64,000 bases of DNA from contig CAJNOL010000706.1 in assembly GCA_905250125.1 (NCBI GenBank), positions 1-64,000 on the forward strand. The letters are read 5' to 3'. Origin of the DNA: Rotaria sordida (taxonomy: Eukaryota > Rotifera > Eurotatoria > Philodinida > Philodinidae). Both the position numbers and the translations under genes were made by a program. Below, one piece after another: positions 49,128 through 61,581 of the stretch. How positions within the stretch are numbered: position 1 is the first letter of the stretch; the number at the start of each line of letters is the position of its first letter. The notes under the pieces were generated by a model, which saw nothing but the letters and a program-made list of their open reading frames with translations, had not been told where the DNA came from and did no database searches.

Positions 49128-50020
49128 TTTCAATCTAAAAATATTAATATTCATAATAAAAGATAAATGACTTGATGCATATGTGTAACTTAGTAAGAAG
49201 TTTTAAACTTATGAAATTAAAATAAGATTTATATGAATATTTTTAAAAATTAATAATATTGAAACAAGTTTTTCAAAAGAAAATCAAATAGAGTTAAACT
49301 TAGAATTAAAAAAAAATGATTAACTAAAATTTAATCAATATTATTGATCCTTAAAATTAATACAAAAAATTTCTGTGGATGAAAAATCACCTGTTAATCA
49401 ACAATCAGTACAATTGAAAGATTTCATTTGTATTTGTACTTGATCACTATTTCAAGAACAACTAACAAGTTCGTAGCAAGTTTTATTTCACTCAAATCAA
49501 TATGTTAAAAAAAAAAGTCAAAATAAACATGTAAAAGTTACGTTGCTATGAGCATCTTTTATTTTACATAAATTTTCTTTTGTTCCTTTTTTTTTTCTAC
49601 TACATATTGAGAAGTGAAATGAAAAAACAAAATGTCGGTTGTGTCTCTATCACGTTGGTCAAGGACAAAGTCTCAAATTTAATGTTCTTGACATTGTCAC
49701 TCAGTAGAAAAGATTCCATTATCAAAAACCATGTTTTTGATAGTCATATTCATCCTGTCAAACATTAATTGTCATACCGTCGAATGCAAAATTTAATTCT
49801 AAATAAAATATCTTCATCCTCCCATACACAATAAAAGAGCTCGAGTCTTCTAATATGAATTCCTGTCAACAAAGGATCAAATATCATTATCATATTTTAT
49901 TTAATTCATAATAATTATGTTTCATATATAAAAAAAAATCGAACTACAATTGAATTTCACTTTTTCATAAACTGACGAAGAAATCTCTTTCGATGCTTCC
50001 TTCCAATTTCAATGATATAT
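49128..50020. other. Gene-free stretch
   Basis: About 890 AT-rich bases upstream of the TEX49-like gene. No gene, RNA or clear repeat is seen. Confidence 0.5.
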
Positions 50021-50512
50021 TGGCTACAGATACTACATAGCGTTCTAATAGGAAAATCCTAATGAGATTTCGGTTCTTATTGATATTTAACGAAGCTACG
50101 GAATTTTTAATATGTCTATCTGCCAGAGCCTCAGATGCACATAGACAACTCAACTAGATTAGCTTCCATGAAAAATTTCGAAAGTTATGATCAAAGTCTA
50201 TTCAAGATATGAAATTTGCAAAAAAATGCATGTTATATACACTATCCATGGAAAACGATCTATATCTTGAAAGTCTCATATCTCGAAGTGACTTTGTTGA
50301 AAAATTTTGAAGTTTTTTTTTATGGAAGCTAGTCTAGTTAAATTCTCTATATGCTCAAAGTTTCAGAGCAAAATTCGAAAATACGAGTTTTCTGAAAATG
50401 TAGAGCTTCTAGAAAATAGATATATTAAAAATTTGATAGCTTAGTCAGTTCTCAATAGGAACTCAAATTTATTTAGAGCTTTTATTAGAACACTATGTAG
50501 TAACTATAGGCA
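50021..50512. mobile_element. Imperfect fold-back element
   Basis: The outer arms share TACTACATAGCGTTCTAATA near 50031 and its near-complement ending about 50503. Further in, ACTAGATTAGCTTCCATGAAA near 50152 pairs with TTTATGGAAGCTAGTCTAGTT near 50318. Imperfect pairing continues through much of about 490 bases. No coding sequence is present. It looks like an old fold-back or MITE element. Confidence 0.6.
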
Positions 50513-50598
50513 AACAAAATCACTGAAATTGAAAGGGAGACGACATCTGAAGAGGTTTCTTCGTGAGCTGTTATTGTTGTTGATGATGTTTAACAAAT

Positions 50599-50900
50599 TT
50601 CAGTCCATAGTTTTTTTTTTCGATCATCTTTTTCTTTATTATCGTCTTCGGATTCCAATTGATCATATGTCAATAAATGTATTAATTCATTTTCACATTC
50701 ATCAAGAGTGAAAGTAATTTCAATACTTGAATCACCATTAGAACTGTACCAATTATCAAAATTTGAATCTTTATCGTTACAAAGAAGTTCATGAACTTGT
50801 TCCTACACATTTAATATATTTGCTAAATGTATATTACTACTGATATTAATCGTTGATTTCTTTCTCGAATTATTTTTAGCTCTCTGTTTTTCTCTCATTT
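50599..50900 (-). pseudogene. Interrupted short open frame, unknown
   Basis: A minus-strand frame begins MREKQRAKNNSRKKS near 50898 and continues past one TAG into EQVHELLCNDKDSNFDNWYS, SIEITFTLDECENELIHLL and an acidic/basic tail ending near 50599. The two parts are in the same frame, separated only by the stop. No recognisable domain is present. It may be a gene remnant, or the TAG may belong to a splice acceptor (TGTAG) with a missed upstream exon. Confidence 0.4.
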
Positions 50901-51706
50901 TCACTTTAATCGATAATAGTTGTTTTCCTCCTCCAAGGAAAATGCATTTTCATTATGTATATATGAGCTATTATTTTCTCTTTTATTCTTCTCCAAGAAA
51001 CACGATTGAGTAATATTTTAATGGAAAAAAAGGTTAAAAGGATTTAACCGAAGGGTTTTTTCATAAGATTGCAGTCTTCTATTATAAATTTCATATCATT
51101 CTCCGCAGTGAAATGAAAAAACAAAGATTGCCACGATTCATATGAAAACTACCTTTTTTACGGTATTCTCAAACTTTCTATTTCAAAATATTTCTACATA
51201 AAATATTTTGAAAAAGATACAGATTTTTTCGTAGAATATATTGTGACATATTTTTAACTTCCAATCAAATATTTCTTAAAAAGTTTCCATCAGTTTTTCT
51301 TTCTTTTTTTTCTTCTAATTGTTACAGATCGACGATTAAGTACATGTTGATTTTCTTAATTTTATACCAACAAGAGATTTGTTTTTGAAAAATAAAGTAG
51401 ACTATTTTGTATAGAAATAAATTCTCTAACGATAATATACAAAAAAACGAAGGCAATTTTTTCATGACAATACTAATAATACAATACATAGTTTTTATTT
51501 TTAAATATTTTTTAAACATTTAAAAAATACATACAAATAATATTTATACGAATGCGTAGATAAATAAAATAATCATAATAATGGAAAAACAACATAAAAA
51601 TAAATAGATGATTTTATCTGAACAATATAATAAAATGACTAGATATATGAGATTAAAAACATTAAATTTTTAATCATTAAAGGAGATGTATTAATATTGC
51701 AGAAAA
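50901..51706. other. Gene-free stretch
   Basis: About 800 very AT-rich bases. The short frame at 51322-51519 (minus) has no recognisable content. Confidence 0.5.
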
Positions 51707-52882
51707 TTATGCATATAAAAGTGGAGTGACTACAGCACCACTTTCTTCTATTCCTCCATGAGCTAAATATAGAAAGAAAGAAAAAATTGTAGAAAAAAAA
51801 AATATTTATTAATTAATAATTTTATACTTGATCTTCGTTCTTTATTTGTAGTATTAATATGATTAGTTTTCGAAACTCCACAACAAAAATAACAAATTAA
51901 TATTGAAGATATAGTAGATGAGATGATTACCAGTAGAACGAAAAAGAGAATAACTTTTGAACGAAATGATAATGGTTCATGTTGATGACCTAGAAGATTA
52001 TTTAGTATTTCATTTAAATATTAATTCACTTACTATATTCACAATTTGATTCATCGACATTATTCGGACAATTTTTATATCGATCACAAATAAGACTTTG
52101 ATCGATACAATAAATATCCGTAAAACAATCAAAGGCACATTTTGTATATGTTCCTCAAAAACAAAAAAATATTTATTCTATAAAACTAAAAAACAAATTT
52201 TTTTTTTTTTTGTCTTATAACAATACTTGTTTTTAATTTTAATGGTGTAACAATCATTGAAAATTTTGATAATGGTAATTTTTCTGTTCGATCATATGTA
52301 ATTGTTAATTGTTCTGTATCAAAATAATATTCACTACCATTTTTTGTATTACAATCAATTGTTATCTAAAATAGCAAAAATTAATTAACAAGAGAAATTT
52401 TAATTTAAAAATTAAATTACCATTTTACCGGATTCAGTTCGTACAGTTACATTTTCTGTTAAACATAATGGTTGCATAACTAAATGAACATAAAATCTTG
52501 TTGATATAGCAAGATTAGGTATTAATGATCCATTTTGAAAAACTGGTAAACAACAACTTTGTATATTTAATACACATTTACCAATCCATGGTGTTCTAGA
52601 CAAGAAAAACAAAAAAACACCAAATGTATAAAAAAAAAACAAAGAACAATTAACTGTGTTATTGACATACCCAGCATAACGAACTATTCCTGCATCTGGT
52701 GTAAATTTATTATTTGGATTACAATATGGTCCATAGGTATTTTCAAGATTGACTAAAAAGATAGTAAAAAAAATTTTTTTCTACGCTTATTTTTGCGATA
52801 GAAATATTATCTTACAGTATGTTACTTTAGCAAATGAACATGACAAAAACATTAGAAGCAAAATATTAATTAGTGATAACAT
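51707..52882 (-). CDS. LDL-receptor-A single-pass membrane protein, copy 1
   Basis: Seven minus-strand exons, 52882-52816, 52752-52671, 52595-52421, 52365-52227, 52153-52034, 51989-51828 and 51762-51707, give 266 residues. A signal peptide (MLSLINILLLMFLSCSFA) is followed by an extracellular Cys-containing beta-type region of about 130 residues (CUB-like in size, not proven). One LDL-receptor class A repeat covers about 155-195 (CFTDIYCIDQSLICDRYKNC then DESNC, with the calcium-binding acidic end). A membrane helix (about 207-232) and a short tail complete it. Class A repeats bind calcium and protein ligands. The next gene upstream is a paralogue with the same layout. The ligand is unknown. 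Confidence 0.8.
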
Positions 52883-53411
52883 CTGAAAAAATGTGAAGAG
52901 ATCTGTTGTTTTTTAAAGATATTGTACACATTAATTTTATTGGAAAGAAATTTTCTTTGTGAATTAATGACAACATTTAACATATATATATATATAGTAA
53001 TGCTTTAAGCAACTCAAATCAACGATAGCAAACATCCAAATTCATAGATTTTCGCCTGGAGCTAATCGGAAGATAGTAAGAACGTAGAATCATAAATTCG
53101 ATGGTCGGCTCTATCCGTTTCAATGAGAAAATTGATGAAACTTAGAAGAAGTATTCCGTTAGAAAAATCCGAAGACATTTCAGTCTACTTCCAACATCCA
53201 TATCAATTTTCAGATCGGAATACAATGATTATCTCGTATTCTTCTAATGAGTTCCGGCGAAATTCGAATGTTTCTGGACGTCTAAATCATTAAGCTGAGA
53301 TTAGATTGAAGAAGGGAAAAAAAGATCTGACACAAAACAAAAAAGACAATAAGCAACTGAATTACAACAAATAATAATGTTTGTTTATAATGATTTCATA
53401 TCTGACTTGAT
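52883..53411. other. Spacer between LDLa paralogues
   Basis: About 530 bases with no gene. Near 53095-53130 is a GC-richer segment (AAATTCGATGGTCGGCTC) that faintly resembles the R2 repeat of the CLINT1 introns. A short AT dinucleotide run lies at 52984-52996. Confidence 0.45.
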
Positions 53412-55103
53412 TTATTCCAAACGTGGATAAATCGGTTTAGTTGAATCAATAATTAATGGTGCAGATACAATTTGTTGCTGAGGTAAAATTTCTACAGTAA
53501 CAGTTGGTGCTGTAAGTTCTTTTATTAAAATAGCATCTTCACCAGTTGTTGTAACATTGACTTCTAAAATTTTAATTATTTTTTGATAGATTAAATAAAA
53601 TTTATAAATAATAACTAACTTTGATGAGATTTATTTTCTTTTTGTGAACGAAAACGTTTCATTATTCGATTAAATGCTGCTCGACAACAACAACAAATAA
53701 AAACTTGAATAAATAAATGAAATAATTATAAAACAAAAAAAAAATATATCTTTATTTTATTTTACCTGTTGATAAAACACAAATAAGAAATAAAAATGCC
53801 AAAATTATAAAAAAAATTACAATTATTGAAATACCCTTTGCAGGTGAACCTAAATAAATAAAAATCTTCATCATTATGAATAAAAAAATCACCGGTACAT
53901 TAGAAGACCTCCCTTTGAAAATCGCTTTTTTTTTTAGAATAATTTCTGCAACTTATTGATTTTTTTTCTTAAGAGGAAAGGTCACCAAGTGTTCTATCGC
54001 CATTTACTTGGAATCTAGTGAATTATAAGTAATCAACCATGTTAATTTCAAATATCAACATAACTTTTACCGCTAGATTTTCAAAGATCTGATTTTCTCG
54101 ATAATTGTATCTTCGAAAATCTACCGGCAAAAATCATATTAATATTCGGAATCAACATAATCCTTATCTCGTAAGTTCAGTATAGGCAAGATTTTGCTTT
54201 CGCCATCATAACGATGTATCAGTTCCGAGTTAGAAAAATCTTGAGAACTAACTAATAGGAAATGATATTTTTCGAAACAGACATAAAAAAATCTCTCGCC
54301 CGGATCTTCTAATGTGTCGAAAGCTTTAGAAATAAATACATACGATGACAATCAAGTTCATCATCACCACTTGGACATTCAGATCGTCCATTACATTTTA
54401 ATTTTCTATCAATACATGAATCAGGATAATCTGTAGGACATTGAAAAAATATATCATCATCAATACAAGGTTCTAAAAAGCGAAGACAAAATTTTTGAAA
54501 TTAAATTTTTCAAAAAAAAAGAACCAATTACTTTTAGCTAATGCAATAACTTGTACGAGTGTCGTCTTTTTCGTTTCTGATACTTTTATATTTCTTTTAA
54601 AAGTTAAACTTATTGAATTACAAGGCATTTCAATTTTATTTTGACTTGTATGACATGTAAATTGTACTGGTAATGATTTTGTCTATATACATAAATATAG
54701 AATAAAAATAAACTAAAAGAAAAAAAAAAAAGTATTTACTCGATTAATTAAAGTAGTATCAGAAAGACAATCAACTATAAGAGTTGATGAACAATCCATT
54801 TCTCGAGATACAAATAAACCAAATCCATTTTGCATATGTGGTAACCATGGACTGATTATATGTACGGAACAATTATCTTTTCCATAAGCAATTTCAGGTG
54901 AAAATTTTACTAGAGTAGCATATTTTTTTTCTATGGCATTATCTTTTTCATTTGACCAACAGTCATCATCGGAACCAATTATAACTAAAATTTAAAAGAA
55001 AACATATTTTAATTTTATATGCAATAAATAAATCAAATTTACCATCATGATATCGTGATGATAATATTGTCCGTATAAAAACAATAAAAAAAATAAATCT
55101 CAT
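53412..55103 (-). CDS. LDL-receptor-A single-pass membrane protein, copy 2
   Basis: Seven minus-strand exons, 55103-55043, 54984-54740, 54682-54532, 54472-54344, 53849-53766, 53703-53620 and 53563-53412, give 301 residues. A signal peptide (MRFIFFIVFIRTILSS) is followed by an extracellular region of about 130 residues with paired cysteines and an LDL-receptor class A repeat at about 153-195 (QCPTDYPDSCIDRKLKC then CPSGDDELDC). A membrane helix (about 201-222) is followed by a cysteine cluster (CCCC) and a cytoplasmic tail ending PIYPRLE. The layout matches the downstream paralogue; this copy has a longer tail and a different intron in the TM region. The intron before the TM exon (494 bases) is larger than the rest. 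The role is unknown, probably a surface receptor or co-receptor. Confidence 0.8.
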
Positions 55104-55629
55104 ATTTAAATCTAAAAAATAAAAAAAAAACGAAAGATTTATTTATTGTTTTCACACACACAAAACAATGCATTCGAAAAATACAAGAATTCAATAACCA
55201 AGAGCATAAAAGATAAATAAAATTATCATTGTATAGGAATCTATACTCACTAGATATATCAAGATGAAAATAGAACAAAAAAAAAAAAAAACGAAAGAAA
55301 AAATAAAGATAACGAAAATGATATTTTGATTTTGATCTTTACAGAAATATGAAGAATAATAAGAGTAATTAAATATGTTTATGTAAATACAATAATAGTA
55401 TAATAATACACAGAAAAAAAAAGCAAATATTTTAAAAGAAAAAAACATCACTGTAAGAAAATGAATTTTTCTTTTTTTCGTAAATAAAATATACAAGTAA
55501 ACAAAAGAAAAATTGTAACCGGTTAATAACACATTGTATATTTTTTTGTCTAATAATACATTACCTGTTTTTTCTCGAATTTGCATCTACACTATTGGAT
55601 ATTAATATTTCATATTTTGATTATGAAAT
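55104..55629. other. Intergenic, A/T homopolymer-rich
   Basis: This stretch lies between the second LDLa gene and the 3' end of the bZIP gene, both on the minus strand. Long minus frames here come from Phe/Tyr-rich translation of AT-rich DNA and are not supported as genes. Confidence 0.55.
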
Positions 55630-57179
55630 TTAATGTGTATTTCTAGGAAAATAATTTCTTGGTATTATATTTCCATCAGTTGAATCTGAATTAATTTCAA
55701 TTCCATTCGTTGTTATAACATTAACAAAATCTAACATTGATTCATTTGATGGTAAACATGATGTTGAATGAAATCTTTTTGTTTCAGTTAAAATAGCACG
55801 TAATTGTGTATTTTCACGTTCAGCATGAGATAATTTTTCATTTAATTGTTTGATTTGTTGTTTACATTGTTCTAAATTTCCTTCAAGTTGTTCAATATAA
55901 TGTCGACGACGTTCACGACAACGTCTTGCTGCTTCACGATTACTATCACGTATTTGTTTTTTACGTTGATCATCCGATCCAACATTATTATTATTATCAT
56001 ATGGTGGTGTTGTTGGTGTTGTTGTTAATGATGATGATGATGGAAATGATGAATTTATATTTAGAGTATTGGTTTGTATTGGAATCGTTTTTTGTCGTTT
56101 TATATTTAATAATTGATTACTTGATGTAGCTTCATTTATAATTGGTTGTTGAGAAATAAGAATTGAATTAGCTTTTGGTATTGATCCACCTAAATATAGA
56201 AAAAAAAAATTAATCTAATGAAATATACTATGGAAAAGAAGATAATTAAATTCAATTACCAATAATAGTCTGTTGAAATGTTCGTTTATTAGTGGGTGTC
56301 ATTGGTTGTTGTTTAATCATTGTTGGATGTACTCCATTTTGATCTGTTTTTAATTGTATTGTATAAGGTGGTTTTAAATTATTATCTAATTGTGGATGTG
56401 AATCAATAGTATGTATTAATAGAGGCATATCATGTAGACGTTGAAAATCATTATTACTAGATAATTGATGATCATCATCGATTGAACTTGCATCATTAAG
56501 ATCAGTTTTGTGTGATTGAGAAAAATGATTATTTGTAATTGATGTTGGTGATGTTGGTTCAGTACGAGATTGAGTTCTTTGAAGTAATTTCTTTTTTGGT
56601 GCAACAACAACACCCATAGTATGTGATGATGATGATGTATCAAAATGATTATTATTATCACTAGTTAGTAGTGACGCCGTTTCGCGTTCTATATTATCTT
56701 GTGTTGAATATTTGGAAAATGATTCTAGATCATTCATAACCTTAAATATGAATATGAGAAAAAATAAATGAATCATATATGATGATTCATTTTACCTCTG
56801 CTGTAGATGGTACGTCAACAGGTATACCGTCGTCAATGTTAGAAGGTATAGAAACGTTTTCCATTGACAAGACTCCAGCTTTTGCCATTTTTTGAAAAAG
56901 TGATTCAGTTGGTTTACGTGGCTGAGTAAAAGTTCGTTTAAGGTCATCTTCTATTTTCGATAATTTTATGTCATTGGACGATGTAGATAATGATTCATTA
57001 TTTGTTATTGTTGTTGTTATTATAGAAGGTGGGTTAGTACTTAAATCATGATTATCCTCGTTGTTTACATCAACTATTGTAGGTGTATGTGAAATTTTAT
57101 ATATAAGTGGATTTAAACTAATATTTGGTGTTATTAATGATGGTGTATCTAATATATTTGTTGAAAATTCTAAATCCAT
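55630..57179 (-). CDS. bZIP transcription factor
   Basis: Three minus-strand exons, 57179-56796, 56740-56260 and 56189-55630, give 474 residues. The N-terminal two thirds are low-complexity, rich in Ser, Thr, Asn and Pro as in activation domains, with one conserved-looking block (QPRKPTESLFQKMAKAGVL). The basic region lies at about 366-385 (RDSNREAARRCRERRR, with the N-x-x-A-A-x-x-C-R signature) and is followed by a leucine-zipper helix to about 424. NxxAAxxCR is typical of AP-1/CREB/ATF-type factors, which bind DNA as dimers. The family member cannot be fixed; an ATF2- or CREB-like identity is only a guess. The long frame in 56416-56661 is a shadow. Confidence 0.82.
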
Positions 57180-58014
57180 GCTGTGAATTGGTATGAATAA
57201 TAAATATATTACACTAGAGAAAACATAATTTTTTGTTTGGTAATTTTATTAATATGATAAATACGAAATAAAAAAAATGAAAATATCCCAAAAATTCATA
57301 CGTGTAAATATGTCAAAAATGTTTTGCATCAACAGCAAAAATAACCTTGTTAGTAACTTAAGCCTCTGATGTTCTTTTTTTTTATCTTTTGATATCTTAC
57401 AAATAAATAAACAAATAAACTTATGTATAAATGTGAAAAAAAACAACAACAACATAAAGAAAGAATAAAAGGATCTAAATATATAATTGGGTGTAACTAA
57501 TGTTTTAAACCAACAAAATTAATTAAAAAATTTTATTAAAAATAACTAATAGGATGAAGAATGTAAATAATTAAAAAATGTATCTTAAATAATAAAATAT
57601 TTCTTTTCAATAGATGTCGTTTTAGTTTTATGTCAGTGGTATTTCAATTGTCTATGATAAATAATTCATTGTTGACATATTTAATTCTTATCTTTAATCT
57701 TCTTTGATGTTGTCAAGTGGACTTTTGACATGTAATAAAGTCATTTGATAATAATCATGACAAAAAAAACAAACAAAACTATTGTCTCAAAGAAAATTCC
57801 TATTAAATTATAATAAATATCTAAAATAAATTAAATAAGCTCAACATCACATAATTAATCATGAATTATTTTTATTTAAATTAATGATCAATTCATATTT
57901 CTTAATACTAATTATGATAGAGAATATTTTCTGTTAGATATCATATCTATTCTTTATCTGATATGCAGTTATTAATTAATACGAAAATTCAATTATACAT
58001 TGTAATATTTTCAT
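57180..58014. other. Upstream region of bZIP gene
   Basis: About 830 extremely AT-rich bases, presumably including the promoter of the bZIP gene. No gene is seen. Confidence 0.5.
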
Positions 58015-58500
58015 TTTAGTAAATCATTCAGATCATTATTTTTAGATGCTGAATCAACATTAATTCATGTTTATTCTCTTGACATTAGTCGTTGAGATAT
58101 AATCAGAGAAATATTAAATAAAGTTTGACAAGAAAAATTCTTGGATCAAAATAAAAAAGACTCTTGAAGTTTTTATGGTTGAAGAACTCTCTGAATATGA
58201 TTTAAGTATCTTGTAAAAGACATAAATTATTTAATGCACAATATACAAAAATCCATTATGGTAATCTAACCAAGGTACATTCAATTATTTACCAATGAAT
58301 GAAGCATTTTGGCAAATTGAATTTCCTCGTGTTACTGAATCATTTCGTTAACCGCATTTTTTTCTTTCTAATTTACTTGTTGTACATGTTGAATAGAATC
58401 TTTTTATGATTATCTTGAATTATTGTATTACTATCGTTTATTAAGAAAAGATTTAAATCATATGGAAAATATTTAAAGCAAATTTTATTCAAGTTCAATA
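58015..58500 (+). pseudogene. Decayed coding remnant, unknown
   Basis: The plus strand gives protein-like pieces in shifting frames with several stops: SLFLDAESTLIHVYSLDIS near 58025, MNEAFWQIEFPRVTESFR near 58293 and YDYLELLYYYRLLRKDLNH near 58405. No start, splice sites or domain are recognisable. It is probably an old dead gene. Confidence 0.4.
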
Positions 58501-60210
58501 ACAATCCAAATTTTAATCTTGATCATGTTAATTATTTAGTTCTTTTTTTTTTGAACTGTTAGATTTAACTATGAATAATACTTTAAAATGTTTTCTTTTT
58601 CCTTTTTTTGTTTTTTGTTTTAATAAAGAAATATGATATACAAGTTTAACATTTAACAATCTTTTCTCACAAGATCTATTCAAAGTCAAAATCATATATT
58701 TAACTACAATAGAGTATTAGATTTCAAGAGATTTCTTTCGTCCATAACTATAGGTTTAAGTGAGTTGTTTTTGATCAATTTAATTGATTTCATAACATAG
58801 GTACGTCAAGCAAGTATAAAGGATTTTTTTTCTTCTACTGATAGTAAACAACAATGATTCGGACATATTTATAGTTTTTCTTTATACTACTAGTGTAATA
58901 AATATTAAAAATAGCAAATCATAAATTTAAGCATCAATTAAATACGTTAGAGAAAATTATAATGTTAACTAATTAGTGGAACTCAATATTTAATACAAGT
59001 TAAAAGAATTAATCGTAAGACTAAGTAATGAAAAAAAAAACCTTGATACAAAATTCAATTGCAAAGAATCAAATTGTTTGTTATCTTTTCTTTGCATTTA
59101 AAATTAGAGTCCTGAAATTTGATCAGAACAGTGCGAATCAAACTGAATAACTATTTGATGGGATCGTTTACACTGTTGAAAATACATCATAATAATTTTA
59201 TATTTTATTAATTGTTTCACGAATTGGAAAAAAAAATTTCTTTGGATTAACACAACTCACATATTCATCCTAATATTAACATACTTTTGTGTTAATCTCT
59301 CGGAAATGTAATAGGATTCGATTTTAGGTGTCACTATAAGGTAATATGTAATAAAATGATGATAAATTGATATGAGGGTGAATGAAGATTCATCGATGTA
59401 TTTTATTAAATGATAAATAGCAAAAAAGATAGGACGAAAAAAAATAGTATGAATAGCCGAAGAAGTAGTTGACTGAAGGTAACAGTCAAAAAAGAAGTTT
59501 TATAGTAAAATAAAGATGCGTACGATGAAGAAAGAGTTAATGAGAAGAATATGAGTGACAAAGTTAAGACGTGTAATGAAAAATAAATTATAACAATGAA
59601 TATAAGAATTGTAACTAATGAGAAGATGAATAGTAACGATCACAACGAAAAGAGTGCGAGAAAAAAGTATAGGAAACAAAGAAACCACAAACATGAATAA
59701 ATGTATACACTAGTACCGTCAGTTCCCAGAATAGAAAGTCTTGGCTATTTATTTAGTTGGAATGTACCTACTTCCAGCGACTGTATTATATCTCATTTAT
59801 GCAGTCTTTAGAAAATTGTTTGAAAAATTATATTTTATTTTTTATAAATGAAAAATAACATAAAAATTTGAAGTTTATTATAACGACTACAGAATTCAGC
59901 AAATTACTAATAATTATTATCATCAACTGTTCACACTTGATTGAATTTATAAATGTACGAAATCCTCGTAATGTTCAAAAACTGAGAAATAGAAATTTCT
60001 AAATTGTCGATGAACTGTCAACGGAACTATTATAATTCCTAGAGAAAGCGAGCATTGGAAGGATATCCCTACTTTTCGGCAAATTCAATAGTCCGACATC
60101 TTCCGTACAACTAATACTAGCTGTAGCTCCGAACAGAAGGTCGGTGTGATACAGAGTTCTTGAGCTCTTCATACACACTAACTACCTGCAAGAGTAGGTG
60201 TATGCCACAT
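58501..60210. other. Gene-free stretch
   Basis: About 1.7 kb of AT-rich sequence with no supportable gene. From about 60000 the GC content rises somewhat toward the R1 repeat, which may be part of a larger inserted element. Confidence 0.5.
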
Positions 60211-60284
60211 TATAGTCAGCATGCTATCGGATAGGTGATCTGAAATAAACAACCATTAACAGTACCTTGTGGATATGTGTCAAA
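60211..60284. repeat. Dispersed repeat R1, copy 2
   Basis: The match to 40587-40672 in the same orientation, including ATAGTCAGCATGCTAT and CTTGTGGATATGTGTCA, with about 75-80% identity by eye and a short deletion. Confidence 0.6.
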
Positions 60285-61581
60285 CAACCCAATATTCATA
60301 AGTTTTGTAAGAATACAATATAAATTGTTAAATGTTTTTGCACAAATGTTTTATTTCGAAAGTAGAGTTTGCTAGATCTTAATCGTAATCATTTTGAAAT
60401 TATCTTTTTCTACGTGTCTCATTGGATGAACAATAGATTCGTTTAGAATATTGTTGTCATTGAATGTTAACACTTCTCTCAAACATTGATCTTCAAAGAT
60501 AACTCATTAATGATTAAAGGTCTTAGCTTCTAATGGGTGAGTCATAATGAATGGTCACACTTTACATTTGAGTTTTGCAGTGTTTAATACATTTTATAAA
60601 AAAAACAAAATATACGTCAAGATGCAACATGCAAAGCTCTATAATACAAAGCTTATTTTATATATATGCATGTTTAATTTTCAAAATAGACAAAATTCTG
60701 TTTGACTAATTTTCGATGCTGTGAACAAGATCGTTTTTGTTGTAATACACGACGAATCCCATTTCTTATTTAATCAATTAATTAATGAATCAAAGTCCTT
60801 AACTTTATTCTATTACATATTATTCAAGATAGTGTCTCACACATAATAATTTAAAACACTGGATCGGAACTGTTTAGTAGTCATCTGTGATTGTTTATAA
60901 AATGCATGAAATTCTCTTCACATTATACAAATGATTTCTGATATGTATGCAGTGTAGCATTGATTGTCAGTTTGTGTATATGAAAGAACAACTTCAATAT
61001 AATTCTTATGTAATAATCTTTCATTAAACTTAAATATAATTGGAAACTTAAAGAAACATTTTTAGAAGCTCCTGAAAACACATATCAATAAGATTCAAAT
61101 CGGCTATTGACTATCGTCTATCGATATGACTCTTTAATCGAAGATATAAGAAAAAGAATTCGTCGCGAAAAGTGTATATAAAAAAAATGAGCTTTGTATT
61201 GTAGAATTTTTCATCCTGCATTTTATAGTATATTTTGTTTTATTTTTGCTCAATAAACTATGAATTAAAATTGATTTTGTAGAATAACGATAAACATTCA
61301 ATAACTTCTATTTTTAAAGTAATTTATTTATTAATGAATAAAACTATTTGCCATAAATCATCAATTGTTTTAAATATAAAGTTATAAAAAAAAACAACAA
61401 CACTCATATATCGTAATTGATATTCGAATGATCCGTAACATTGACAAAGTTTATTATCGAATAATTGCTATTTGAAATCATTGTAAAAAAAAAAAAAGAA
61501 ATGTTGAATGTTTTTTTTTGTACCATAAAACATAAATTAAAGATTTTTATTGATAGACAAAACAGAAAAAAAAACGAATCT
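60285..61581. other. Upstream region of SLC22-type gene
   Basis: About 1.3 kb of AT-rich sequence without a supportable gene. An in-frame ATG at 61501 would extend the transporter N-terminus by 27 residues but the added part is poly-Lys/Phe-like and is not favoured. Confidence 0.5.

Noticed and set aside
55191-55586. 131-codon Phe/Tyr-rich minus frame
   Set aside because: Composition is that of AT-rich intergenic DNA; no homology, start context or splice partner.
56416-56661. Ile/His-rich minus frame inside the bZIP gene
   Set aside because: Shadow frame of a proven exon in a trinucleotide-rich stretch.
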